Below are positions 1-10,576 of a stretch of DNA of 64,000 nucleotides, piece by piece. The notes below the pieces were generated by a model, which was given only the letters and a program-made list of their open reading frames with translations, made no database searches and was not told where the DNA came from. Positions within the stretch are counted from its first letter, which is position 1, and each line of letters begins with the position of its first letter. Position numbers and translations under genes: made by a program. The stretch lies in contig JASAMV010001278.1 in assembly GCA_030248065.1 (NCBI GenBank), positions 1 to 64,000 on the forward strand, in the 5' to 3' direction. This DNA is from Rhynchonema sp. JSB1_4. Its lineage: Eukaryota > Nematoda > Chromadorea > Monhysterida > Xyalidae.

Positions 1-353
1 ATAATTGTTTCCTTTGCGAATCAGGCACCGATGTTTTCTTAAAGATTTCTATCTCCTCTAGGTAAAAATAGTACTTTTTCAAAATTTTCGCCGAAAATCG
101 CCTAAAAATAGGTATTATGGGTGGGTTTACGCGCGATTTTTTGGGAAAATAAGGTCGAAAAACACCGATTTTTGCCTTAAAAAGGTATAAAATTGCTTGT
201 GAGAGGTATGATTTGGAGTTGTGAGAGGTAAAGTACTCAACCCCCCAACCCCCCCCTCGGGTTTTGTGGTAGAAGGTAAGTACTGAGAGGGGGGTAACCC
301 CCCCCCAACCCCCCCCCAGCCACTACTATGCCCACCCCCCAAGTACCACCCTG
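1..353. mobile_element. right part of a CAGTG-type minisatellite-bearing element
   Basis: The stretch ends at 353 with a terminus that on the minus strand begins CAGGGTGGTACTTGGGG. This resembles the ends of the elements at 15569-15989 and 1054-1469. Inside is an A/T-rich core (about 60-190) with repeated AAAAAT-type words, then repeats of a TGAGAGGTA-like unit and long C runs. The other end lies outside the window, so no target duplication can be tested. Assignment to the family is by end sequence and architecture only. Confidence 0.5.
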
Positions 354-603
354 CGGACTGGTGCGTGCTTGGGTGACGATGACAAGTTCCAGCGTGCTGA
401 CCTCAAAATGTTGCGTGTTTGTTAACGCAAACAGCAACTGAGAGGTTTGACTAAAACTAAAAGCATAAATTTACTTGTAGAAATGCAGAATTCCGCAAAG
501 GTGAGCAAGCAGATAAACACGGAATGCGGAATGCAGAATTCTGCCATTCCGCGTTTATCTGCGCACAGCCTAGGCATGGGGGCAGGGTCGAAATTTGACG
601 AGC

Positions 604-829
604 GACTAATTATACGGAAATCCACCCGATCGAGCACGCGTGCACGAGAGATACAGCCGTTTTTCGTCGTGGCTGTGTGTTTTATTTGATTCAGGCTGGT
701 GCCTAAGCCTAAGCCAAAGCCTACCCGCAAGCCTAAGCCTAAGCCTAAGCCTGAAATAGAAGCCTAAAGCTTAAGTATGGGACTATGCTTAAGCACACAC
801 AAAACGGGTGGATTTCCGTATAATTAGTC
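604..829. repeat. perfect 25-base inverted repeat enclosing a TTAGGC-type array
   Basis: Bases 604-628 and 805-829 are exact reverse complements of each other over 25 bases. Between them, at about 682-770, is a degenerate run of GCCTAA units, which is TTAGGC on the other strand. TTAGGC is the telomere unit of most nematodes. The run is imperfect and internal, so it is an interstitial telomere-like array, possibly carried inside a fold-back element. No flanking duplication was found. Confidence 0.7.
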
Positions 830-1053
830 AATCTTGAAATTTGGGCATTTTTGACCGAAAAATGGGCAATTTTGGGGTAAAAATCGGGGCGGGTAGGGTA
901 CCAGGGCGGGGCGGGTAGGGGTAGGGTACCAGAGCGGGGCAGGTAGGGGGGTAGCGTACCAGGCCGGGGCGGGTCGGGTACCATTTGGGGGGGACACCCC
1001 ACCCCCCAGCCACAGCACTGCTATCAAGCCTTAATACACTACTGTATAGGGGA

Positions 1054-1469
1054 CAGTGTAGTTCCTGGTCCGGAGGGGCAACAGGCGGTACCCCCCTTTT
1101 TTCGGAGGGGGAACAGTCGTACCCACCTGGGGGGAAGGGGCGGGACGGACCCGGAAGGGGGGGGGAGGACCCAAATTTGGAGAAAAGTCATTTTTTCAGG
1201 TCGAAAATTTGGCTCATTTTTGCCCCTTTTTGGAAAAAAATCTCAATAAAAACAAAAAGGGTATTTTGGCGATTTTTGACAACATGACCTAAAAATCACT
1301 CATTTTATGCCTAAAAATGCCTATTTTAGGCCAAAATTTGCCTATTTTAGGTAAAAATTGGGGGAGCAGACGTACCCGGAGGCGGAGGGGGAACAGTGGG
1401 GCAGGCGTACCATGGAGGGGGAACAGACGTACCCGAGGGGGAATCCCCCTCCCCCCAGGAACTACACTG
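1054..1469. mobile_element. non-autonomous hAT-like element with 8-base target duplication
   Basis: Both ends begin CAGTGTAGTTCCTGG when read inward. The element is flanked by exact 8-base copies of ATAGGGGA at 1046-1053 and 1470-1477. The same flanking sequence occurs without the element around 2057-2064, which is an empty-site paralogue. The subterminal zones hold a G-rich unit with ACGTACC and GGGGGAACAG, in opposite orientation at the two ends. The core (about 1175-1370) is A/T-rich and is found reverse-complemented at 14040-14230 and 14400-14600. CAG-initial ends with 8-base duplications are typical of hAT transposons. No transposase frame is present. Confidence 0.85.
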
Positions 1470-1764
1470 ATAGGGGATGTTACTTAGGGGGCTCTATTCC
1501 GGGGGGGGCTCTATTAATTCACTGACCCCTTTTTGGGGAGCTGTATTACGTTGGGGCTCTATTCCGGGGGGCTGTATTTAGGTTTTTACGGTAACGGAAT
1601 CCAATCCAACTCTGGATTTCTCTTTATAGTGACCAACTGAAAAAAACCGTTTTTTTCTTCAGCCCGGTAATTTTCGAAAATAAATACCGTAAAAACCTGG
1701 TCAGTGAAACAATAGAGCCCTTTGTATTTAAGTTTTTCCCGGTAGAAACTAGACTACCAGCATA

Positions 1765-2166
1765 CCGTAAAAACCTAAATAGAAGGGGGCTCTATTAATT
1801 CACTGACCCCATTTTGGGGGGCTCTATTCCGGGGGGCCTCTATTAATTCACTGACCCGAACCTGAAAAATTGTTCCCAGAAATACCTCCAAAAACCCCTA
1901 AAAAGGTGTTTAAAAGTATGTTTTTTCGCTTGTAATTGCATTTATTCGTGTCTATTCGTCGGTGAGAGGCTTATTATGTGCTCTGAACGAGCAACAAACG
2001 TGCGTAAATGCATAAATGTACCTGTGCACCACTATCAAGCCTGAATACACCACTGTATAGGGGATGCTATGCTACTTAGGGGGCTCTATTAATTCACTGA
2101 CCCCTTTTTGGGGGGTTGTATTACGGGGGGGGCTCTATTCCGGGGGGATGTATTTAGGTTTTTACG
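1765..2166. mobile_element. MITE-like element with TA duplication
   Basis: The ends are CCGTAAAAACCTAAATA and its reverse complement, each flanked by TA (1763-1764 and 2167-2168). The interior includes repeated GGCTCTATT and CACTGACCCC words. A larger reverse-oriented relative lies at 15521-16386, and partial copies occur near 1591, 1687 and 14835. It has no coding capacity. A TA duplication suggests mobilisation by a Tc1/mariner-type transposase. The right end lies 46 bases before the ATG of the small ORF at 2213, so it may form part of that gene's upstream region. Confidence 0.75.
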
Positions 2167-2212
2167 GTATGTTGTTTGGTCTGTTGCAGCGAAAGTTGCG
2201 CGAATATCCTCG

Positions 2213-2434
2213 ATGCGCAATAGTTCGCCGACCAAACCGATCTCGCCAACCGAATCGCTGCGTCAAAAATTATACCACGCCACGCTCGGTCGCAGTCAAA
2301 ACCAGCGAATTCGACTCTTCAACATCATCACGCCGCTTGTGTTGCTGGCGGTTGCAACAGCGAACAGTTATCTATTGATCAAACCGATAGTCGATCGAAG
2401 TGATCGAACGCTGAAGCGAAAGAACGACAACTGA
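2213..2434 (+). CDS. small single-pass membrane protein, upstream ORF of a possible dicistronic pair
   Basis: This ORF encodes 73 residues from an ATG at 2213. It has a polar, Pro/Ser-rich N-terminus, one hydrophobic segment at about residues 36-55 (ITPLVLLAVATANSYLLI) and a short basic tail ending RTLKRKNDN. I do not recognise the family. The size and layout resemble small mitochondrial inner-membrane assembly proteins, but that is only inference. An acceptor-like TTGCAG at 2183-2188 lies just upstream, so an earlier exon is possible. The TGA is 7 bases before the ATG of the next gene. Codon use looks like that of the neighbouring genes, with no long out-of-frame competitor. Confidence 0.5.
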   Translation: MRNSSPTKPISPTESLRQKLYHATLGRSQNQRIRLFNIITPLVLLAVATANSYLLIKPIVDRSDRTLKRKNDN

Positions 2435-2441
2435 CATTGAA

Positions 2442-3364
2442 ATGGGCCGAAAGACGACCGACTATTCACGCGGCGACGCGACGACCATCGTGAGAGTGGC
2501 CAGCCAGCATCCAGTCACGTCTCGTTTGAATACCATCCTCGACTCGATTCACATCAGACGACATCCTGGCGAAGGTTGGTCGATGAACGTGTTGCCTCTT
2601 TTATAATATCGTGAACGCTGCTATTTGACGAAACAGCTAGGGATCGGACGGTGTCGGTATCGGCTCCTCAAAAAATGTCGGTGTCGGCACAAGATATTTC
2701 CGACTGTTGGCGCACGAACCGGTGTAGTACCGGTCAGGGTGCTGACGATAGATAGATTGGGACCCGAAATACAATTTTTGAAATATCACCGTAAAAATCA
2801 CAGAAAATTTCCTAAGATTTCAAGACGAAAATTACCAAATATTGCTAAAAATCGATTTTTTTTGCTTGATGCAGAATTCAGGCATTACTTGGGTATTTAC
2901 CAAACGAGCAGCTTCGGCAAATACTAAGCTGTAGCATGAGCGGTAAAAGCTCAATTTTGGCACCTTGCTGGGAAAATAGCCTACCATAAATGATCAAAAA
3001 TTGCTGATGTCGCTGCGGTGTCGGCTTTGTCAAGTGTCGATGAGACCCCAACTCCGGTCCCTACAAGCAGCTGCAACAGTTTATCCAATTGCTTGCAGGC
3101 GAACTCACACAGACGCTGCCGCGACAGAAGTTCCGCAAATACACGGGCGCGGGTTCGGGCGCGCTGTGGATGAAAACGGCGCTCGGCTTGGCGTGCACCG
3201 CGTTCATCTGCTACGGTGCCAGCAGAATCTTCAAGTACGCGCAGACTTTGCGCGGTGGAAGCGAAGAGAAACAAGTCGAGATTCAAGTTATGGATTTTAT
3301 TCGACGGCAGCAGATGAAACGATACATTGAAACTTACGGTGATCCGCCCGGTTACAAGTTGTAG
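2442..3364 (+). CDS. two-exon small membrane protein of unknown family, about 150 residues
   Basis: Exon 1 is 2442-2574 (MGRKTTDYSRGDATT...) with donor GAAG|GTTGGT. Exon 2 is 3045-3364, and the phases match exactly (GAA, then G+AC). The joined frame gives 150 residues ending YGDPPGYKL. One hydrophobic segment (LGLACTAFICYGASRIF) lies at about residues 90-106, and the rest is mostly basic and polar. The family is not recognised; a mitochondrial location is a guess from size and charge. The intron (2575-3044) contains a segment at 2720-2780 matching the element end at 15569, with the GACGATAGATAGAT unit. The acceptor GATGAG lacks a good pyrimidine tract, which is the weakest point of the model. 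Confidence 0.55.
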
Positions 3365-3857
3365 CCAGTCACAGTTTGCCATATTTACTCATTAACGGCT
3401 ATAGTCTTGTTCATAAACTGCGATTATAGTGCAGGTCAGGTTAGACCGACTAGTTGTGCACTGCCCACGTTGTTTTATCTTTTACGAATATGCAATCAGC
3501 TCTTGTTCACACGAATGTTTTTATCAGACGGTTATCGATTCTAGTCTCAATAAAAATCAAACACCGAATGTTGAAGTACATGTGATCATATGTTACTTTA
3601 CGGATTTTGGAATAAGAATGAGGACACTTTCGCCTAACGGAATAACAGGTGAAAAATTACGGTAGATTTGAGCTACGCTGGCGACTTCACACAATGTCAG
3701 TATTTTTTACAGAATAATTTGTGATAAGCTGGGCTGACAATGACGCACAAATACGATCTCTAATTATGTACACCCAAGTCGGGACAAACCAACAGCAAAC
3801 TTTACAGAACTGTAATCATAATTCAGAAGACCAAGATTCGCTCTAATTGACTGTCAA

Positions 3858-4440
3858 CTAATGATGTGCATCCTCGGTTTCGTAGCCATCCGGCAACGCG
3901 TTGGTGTGCGGATTGTGGAATAGGGACTTCATGCCGCCCCAGGGGTATTCCTGTGCAATTGAACAATATTAATGCAGTGCCATAGGGTTCAGAATCAAGG
4001 CAAAAAACCGCAAAAAAAAATCAAACCAGAAATGGCAACTTACGCGCACTCGACGTTGCAGATGTGCGTAGGGTATAAACTCGGGTCGCGGCATTGCGTG
4101 TTCCTGCTGATGGCCGCGGTAGCCGTTCCAGGTGGCCAAGATGCACGCCGGGATCACGCCGAATAAACACGCCTTCTTCCAGAATTCGGCCGATTCTGAG
4201 CATTGTTGAACGCAAAATAGCAATCTTTTATTGCTCAACATAATATGGTTTTCAAACAAAAAAAAAACAGGCAAAAACGCAAACGTGTGTGCACCAACTT
4301 CCAGCCTCGTGCGCGCCGGCGAGCAAGCCTTGACGGTAATTCTCGAAATTGTTCTGAGCCCAAAACGGCCCGCCATGACCATGTCTAACTTGTTCACGCG
4401 GCACCAACTGGAGCAGACGCAGACTCGCACGCAGTTGCAT
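3858..4440 (-). CDS. COX6A: cytochrome c oxidase subunit 6A, mitochondrial
   Basis: COX6A is a small nuclear-encoded subunit of respiratory complex IV in the inner mitochondrial membrane. There are three exons on the minus strand: 4440-4299, 4195-4044 and 3950-3858, all joining in frame to give 128 residues. The sequence shows a basic, Leu-rich targeting-like N-terminus ([13 protein letters not shown]), a membrane segment starting [11 protein letters not shown], and the family signature [11 protein letters not shown] followed by [12 protein letters not shown] and a C-terminal PDGYE. The family is normally about 100-120 residues, so this looks complete. A second in-frame ATG at 4470 would add ten residues. 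The gene heads a same-strand block with TBP, NOC4L and the UBL7-like gene. Confidence 0.92.
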
Positions 4441-4470
4441 GATGCTGCAATTGGAGCCAGCTAAAAACAT

Positions 4471-5342
4471 TCAGTCCCGTCAGTTTGTGACAAATTACAA
4501 ATCGGACAAAATTACACCAACCAAAACAGTCGTCAGCAAAACGGCTGGATTTCAGGTCCCAAATCTGCAAATTAAACTGTCTTTTATTATCATACAGCTT
4601 CTTCCCACGACCCAGAAAAGATTCAGATAAGCACCAATGGCGGTGCATCGGCCAACAACCACCAGCACAGCTGCTGAGATCGATAATATCGAATCGTGCA
4701 GTACTAATAATTTTATGCAAACAAATACAAACAAACAACCGAAATCAACAGCGCGACAATAAATCAGTAAAAAAGCTCCGTAAGCTTGCAGAATTTCATG
4801 CGTATTTTGTGATTTTCGATGTGCTATAAAACGCCAGCTTTAAAGTCACTTCGATTATGGACAGTAGAAAAATAGAAAGCAACGAAACGGAAACCTCAAA
4901 TCTGGGAACACTGTACCTCCTTGTGGCCGCACCGCAATAGAATCACATTTTTTACAGAAACAACCCGTCTCATAGGACGACTTACTGAAAAAAGATCTGG
5001 ATTAGCAAAACAGAAACAAAACGGTGTTATTATGAGCAACAGAACACAGATAACCAATTGATATTACAATGCCAAATGGATGTGTGCTGAGTCGTTTTAC
5101 AGATGAGTCAACCAAGCAGTAAATCTCTTATATTCAGGTCATTGCAGAAGCACAGCACGTGCAATTAATAAGCAGACGATTTAGCTAATATCTGGGCCGG
5201 CGCTGCGAATAGAAACCATCCACGCGCGAAAAACTCCCAAAACTCGGCAACACAACTGGCAAGACACAACAAGACATCAAAACCACCAGCACACACCCAC
5301 GACAACACTTTCCATAAATTCGTCGGACAAACACGGTCAAAA
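4471..5342. other. intergenic stretch between COX6A and TBP
   Basis: I see no conserved coding sequence, repeat or RNA gene here. It presumably holds the COX6A upstream region and the TBP 3' untranslated region, both on the minus strand. Confidence 0.5.
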
Positions 5343-6805
5343 TCACGATTTCCTATAGCCTCTGAGAATGGGATAGATCTGATTGAATGCCTTGTCGATA
5401 TCGGTCTTGGTCTTTGCGCCGGTGAGCACCACTTTGCCGGATACGAAGATCAACAGCACGACACGCGGTATGACCATACGATAGATCAGGCCCGGGAACA
5501 GTTCCGGTTCGTAGGTGCTGAACTGGCCGTGCGCGATTGACAGTGACTCGAGTTGGATCGGGAATCGAACGTCGCACGAACCGACCATATTTTGGATCTG
5601 AATGGCTCAATTTGGGTCAGCTGGTCTTTTTTGCGAAGTTCATCACGTTTGATGTTTCTGATGAGCACTGTGTGCAATTCGCACGTCAAGTTAGGTGTGA
5701 AAAAAATCTTTCAGAATGCACACAAGGCAACAAGCCATGCTCGACCAGAAATGGGTTCATTCACTCTGTCTGTGCGTGAATCGGAACCCGTTACGAATCA
5801 ATCAATCGCGCACCTTGAATTCGGTGAATTTGGCATCGAATCCCAGTTTCTGTATGATGCGCGCGTACTTGCGAGCGGCCAGCTTCGACAGCTCCTCCGA
5901 CTTGGCACCCGTGCACACCATTTTACCCGAACTGAAATTTGAAGCGTATTTGAAATTTGCTAATTTTATGTGCTGCAAAAAAACAATAAAGGAAGGTTCT
6001 GAGGTACACATTCATCCATACCAACCTGAATATGAGCGCGGTTGTTCGCGGGTCGCGAATGCGCATGATCACGGCGGCGAAACGTTTCGGATTGTACTCG
6101 GCATTGCGGGCTCGCAACGCAATTTGTTTCAGCTCGAGGCGGCAGGCTGCAAACAAAGCACATACATACCAAAGTGTCGTGCATCAGAGCGCGTGGTGTG
6201 GTTCAGGGTTCGTTTCATAACCGAGTCCACTTTAGATACCCTGCCCTCTTCATTTCCCTGCCCGATTAGCTCTGCTCACCTGATCAGTGATGACAGATTG
6301 GGAACGAGGACTAAGTGTCCTCACCTCACAACCTGGGTCGGCCAGGGTTAGGAAAGCCCAATTTTAGGTGAGTTCTGAGGGGATGCAATGACCAACTTTG
6401 TTCTAAATAGCGACTAATCGCAATGTTTGACTTGAAAATTGTCACGTAACTTTTAATTAGGGCACAAACGCAGCCGGTTGGGGAGCATCTCCTCGAGCTT
6501 CACTTGCTCGGTGCAAACACGCTCTGCAAGCACAGTCGTGCGTTTCGCGCGCAAAAAACGGAAAACCGACCCAAATTCACGGTGGACACAATATTCTGCA
6601 GCACGGGCACGGGCGCGTTGTCGGCGATCGACGCAGGCGTATGGGGCACAATGTTGCTGATCACCGACGAGGGCTGTTGCACCGACCCACCCGCGTGTGC
6701 AACACCGTCGTGCGCACGCGAACTCGACGCCGATGGCGGAGGCATCAACGGAGTCTTCGGCGCGTACAACGGCGTCGGCGGCATGTACGACGATGGGTCA
6801 CTCAT
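5343..6805 (-). CDS. TBP: TATA-box-binding protein
   Basis: TBP nucleates transcription pre-initiation complexes for all three nuclear RNA polymerases. There are four minus-strand exons: 6805-6571, 6146-6026, 5931-5814 and 5597-5343. Phases agree at every junction and the protein is 242 residues. The N-terminus (about 65 residues) is short and Pro/Ser/Ala-rich ([19 protein letters not shown]). It is followed by the two-repeat saddle domain: [43 protein letters not shown] in repeat 1, and [25 protein letters not shown] and [10 protein letters not shown] in repeat 2. The core is near-identical to that of other animals, while the N-terminal domain is shorter than in human or C. elegans TBP. The tail ends GYRKS. 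Confidence 0.97.
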
Positions 6806-7455
6806 GATTGCGATCTTGATTTTGATGTTTCAAAAAATATACTTTTTGTATGGGGCAGGATCTCGTTGGAAATGCGGACGATGATACGATCTGCAAAGTG
6901 GACGATTATTCAACCGTCAAGTCAAGAGTTGAATAACAGAGAAGACAGTTCATCGATCAGTCAGTGAACAAGATAGACCCAGTGGTCTGGTAGCACTTTG
7001 GCAACCAGTAACGATCGAGCCACACATTGCACTTGATACAAATCCTTTATTCATTTCTAACAAGGAACACAATCTTAACAAACACAACAACAACTAAAAC
7101 AAGGACGAAGGTTCAACAAAAGCGATGGCCACTTCTTGTCGTTTCCGCCGCTGTGCGTACAGACGTTGACGTTTGTTCGCTGGCGGTAGCTCGTCTGAAA
7201 TTCAAGTTCAATTGCAACTGGAAAGAATCGGGTTTATTGTTATACATCAGCAAGTATGGTGATTTTACATGAATTGCAGAGACCTTCAATGCACAACTCT
7301 TTCATCGACAATACAACACGTCTTAGAAAAACTGTCGCTGTCCATGACGTTTTTCGTGTTTTTGCTTAAAAAATTAATCATTTATTGTCGACTAGGCCCA
7401 CATACAAAATCATCTGGAGAACCCGCGACCCTGATGCCCGAAAAGTACCTTCAAG
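6806..7455. other. intergenic stretch between TBP and NOC4L
   Basis: I can support no gene or repeat here. Short open frames in this stretch lack conserved sequence. Confidence 0.5.
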
Positions 7456-10294
7456 TTAGTTTATTTTCGAGTAAATATCATAAAACATAATCAATGTCAT
7501 CAAAACCACTAGGAACGCACCGGCCTGTCCAACATCGGTCGGGTCCTTGAGCAAGTCCTTATCGAGTTCCATCGTCCACATTTCGTCAAGTTCGCGCCAA
7601 CGAATCGCCGATTCCATATTGGGCAACGATCGATCAACAAAATGCGCATGTTCGCCAATCACCGGCAGCCAATGGCATTGCAGACTCTGTGTTAGTGCAG
7701 TGAAATGAAACACTGGGTTAGTTCGGGAGAGCAGAATAAAACCGGGGGGCAGCTAATCCCATATCGCCCAAACCGCCAGCTAACTAGTTCGAGTTACCCA
7801 AAAAATGAAAAAAACGTGTTTGTCAGTTGCATTATTGGCAAAACTCTGGGCCATATCCCAAAAATTCCAAAATTTGCCACTTAGCTAGCTCGAGGTGGCG
7901 TGACTCCCCTTGGCGAGCTATATCTGGATAGCCAACCAACTGTACATCACTGGCACAAAGCATAATTAACATGATGACAACAACTGGACTGACCTTCAAC
8001 TCCCACAACGAGGAATCGATGGCCTTACATTTGGCTGGGTCCGGCTCGATATCATCGTACGGATCACATGTGGTATCGCCTAAATTTGAGATCAATGGTC
8101 TACGGTACACAGGTATGGTATGCTGCGAATTAATCACAGCCATGTATAGCGAACGAAACTGAAACGTGTGTGTCCATCACCGCAACTACCATAGAACGTC
8201 GACCCACCCGGTGTATCCCGATGTGCCATACAATGCAAGGCCGGGTAGCGCACCAGCACGTTCCGTATCAGTTTCTGAACGGGCAGCTGCGCGTGCACGG
8301 GAGCCGTGAGCAGCAATCGACTGAGCCGTTTCACAAACGCGGCGCACATGTACGCCGGCACGTGTCTGGCATGAAAACACAAACGTGCACGAAAAGAAAA
8401 ATTCCGACTGAACAGCACAAAGCAAGAGAAATTACGTGGAGCTGAGAAACATGTTGAGAATTCGGAAGAAACGCTCACGGTGCACCGAATAGCAACAATG
8501 CGGTCGCACCATGTTGTAGACGTCGGCGTAGAAGTTCGGATAATCTCTGCAAGCTCAAAATCGATTCAATCCAATCGTCCAAGCTATAGTCGCAATTTTT
8601 CAGGAAGAAGATATAATCTCAAGAAAGCGAGTTTTTTTCGAAAACAGTTTTTTCCCAATATTTTCTCCGAGACAAATTCAGGTTTCGGTGAAAAAGGTGT
8701 TTCTATTTGGCAAATTGTGCGCCCAAATTTGTGTTGGAAAGGTAATCAATCTTGTTGAGAAGAAGTGTGGTACGCTTCTGCAATGAAAAACAGGTTATTT
8801 CCCACCATTCTGACACTTTTCAGAACATTTCCAAATACGCCGTGCAATGTTTCAGGAAAAATATGTTTCACTGAAAAAAACATTTTCTTCATCTGCAACT
8901 ATTGTCCCAGAAAAAGGGAGGGTCAAACATCAGACAATCGAACGAAACGCACAGATGATGTTTCAAAACGAGCGCAACAACAGCCTCCAATGCGAACATA
9001 TTGAACGGATCGCCACGTTTGTACGCGTTGAACACGAAGTCGGTGAACAACACAGCGTCTGGCATATGAGGCATCACGTGACTGGGCAGGTAGAACAGCA
9101 CACGTTCCAACAAGTGATCACTCATCTGAAAAAACCCAAACGTTTCAGCATTTATTTACCACCTAAATTCGACAAAAAGAGTTCTTGGAATTTTGAAAGC
9201 GACCAACTGTTCGTTTGCAAAACGCCAGCCAAACATTCGAATACTGGCGTCGTTGGCGCTTTGGTGACAACGACTTTTGAGTCCTGATTGGCAAACCTGC
9301 GCGTTAATGATGAATATTACCAAATTCAAGCACAAGAACTAATCAACCATGGCGAATAACACCGACTTGCGAGTGTCGGCGTTAAATGGCTAGCTTTGCG
9401 TGTCGTCGCACCGTCCGGCGGCGGACCGAGGCGTTGAATCAAAGCAAACAGCTTCTCAAGTCTTCGTTTATCATTATCGATTACAGTCGAGTCATTCAAA
9501 TCATCGAGCACGCGCGCATAGGTCGACACTAGCACGTCAGTTTTGGTGATCAGATCGGTTAGTCGATCCTCCGCATCCGGGTCGATATCAGGTGGTGTGT
9601 GCGCAGAACATCCGGACGCAACGTAGTGCTTGTGGACGGCCTGTCAAACGTTGTGCTGGTAAAATGCTGGATTGACGATTGATATTTCAAGAATTGCTGA
9701 CGAATGCTGTCTTGGTAAACCGCTTGCTGCAGTACCCTACAAATTTCCAGAAGGTTGGGATGGGTTTGGAAATTTCTAGTTTCTCAACAACACCACTGCA
9801 AATAATGAATGCTGCGTTCAACGATCAAAGCAAAAGCTTACAAACCGTCTGGGTAACAACATTTCAAACTTCAACCTGGCCGAAATCTAACTCTTCAGTC
9901 CTGGTCAGGACCGGATCGTCCACCGAGCGCGATACCGTCAGATTTGTTTCTACACTATTTTATTTTCGAAACATTAATCCCACGAAGCAAGCGTTACCGA
10001 CACCAACCAGCGACAGCGCGTCGAGCAGAACGACAGCCGGCACGCGCACATCATTGTGTGGTGATTTGGCGATCACGTCAACATACCCGCACTCAAAATC
10101 GGCCTAAACAGTTTTGATTTTGACTGCATTTCTTGCTGGTCAATATCGTAAATTCCATACGCCTGTCAAATTTTAAAAAAAAACAATAAGTTAAGAAAAC
10201 AACGCACCACCGTCGCATCGCCGCAACAGCACTCGTTGATGAGCGAATCGATCGACGTCAGATACTCGTTGAGCCCGGCATCATTGTCGGCCAT
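7456..10294 (-). CDS. NOC4L: nucleolar complex protein 4 homologue (NOC4L), ribosome biogenesis
   Basis: Noc4 works with Nop14 in nucleolar maturation and export of the small ribosomal subunit. It belongs to the CBF/Mak21 family. Well-supported minus-strand exons are 9125-8953, 8546-8436, 8365-8204, 8099-7994 and 7686-7456, all in phase. They carry FNMFALEAVVALVLKHHL, YPNFYADVY, RERFFRILNMFLSST, VPAYMCAAFVKRLSRLLLTA, DPYDDIEPDPAKCKAIDSSL and WELKSLQCHW, which align in order with human NOC4L. Upstream, less certain exons lie near 9285-9180, 9590-9390, 9915-9845 and 10060-9995. The first exon is probably 10294-10208 (MADNDAGLNEYL). One or two junctions between 9.3 and 10.2 kb are unresolved. 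The UBL7-like gene ends 283 bases upstream on the same strand. Confidence 0.88.
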
Positions 10295-10576
10295 TGTGTA
10301 CGCGAAGCTGAGATACAAACAATCGTCATGCACCAATGTGTGCGTCCCACCAACGAAGAAGGTATGAGAACCGGACTGGAATTCTCGTGGTACTCTGGTG
10401 GCACCAAAATAAACGGAAGAGAAATTGCACATAATTGGATGAGTTTTATTCCTTATCGACACAGTATGAAGTAAGAAAGCCCAAATGTACATGCTCAATT
10501 CCACAACTAGCAGTCACATTCACTATCACCAAATAGTCTCTGAGAACACAAACTGATCACAGTGACTTCAAATCAA

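Noticed and set aside
5716..6351. 211-codon plus-strand frame
   Set aside because: It is antisense to TBP exons 2-3 and has no recognisable domain.
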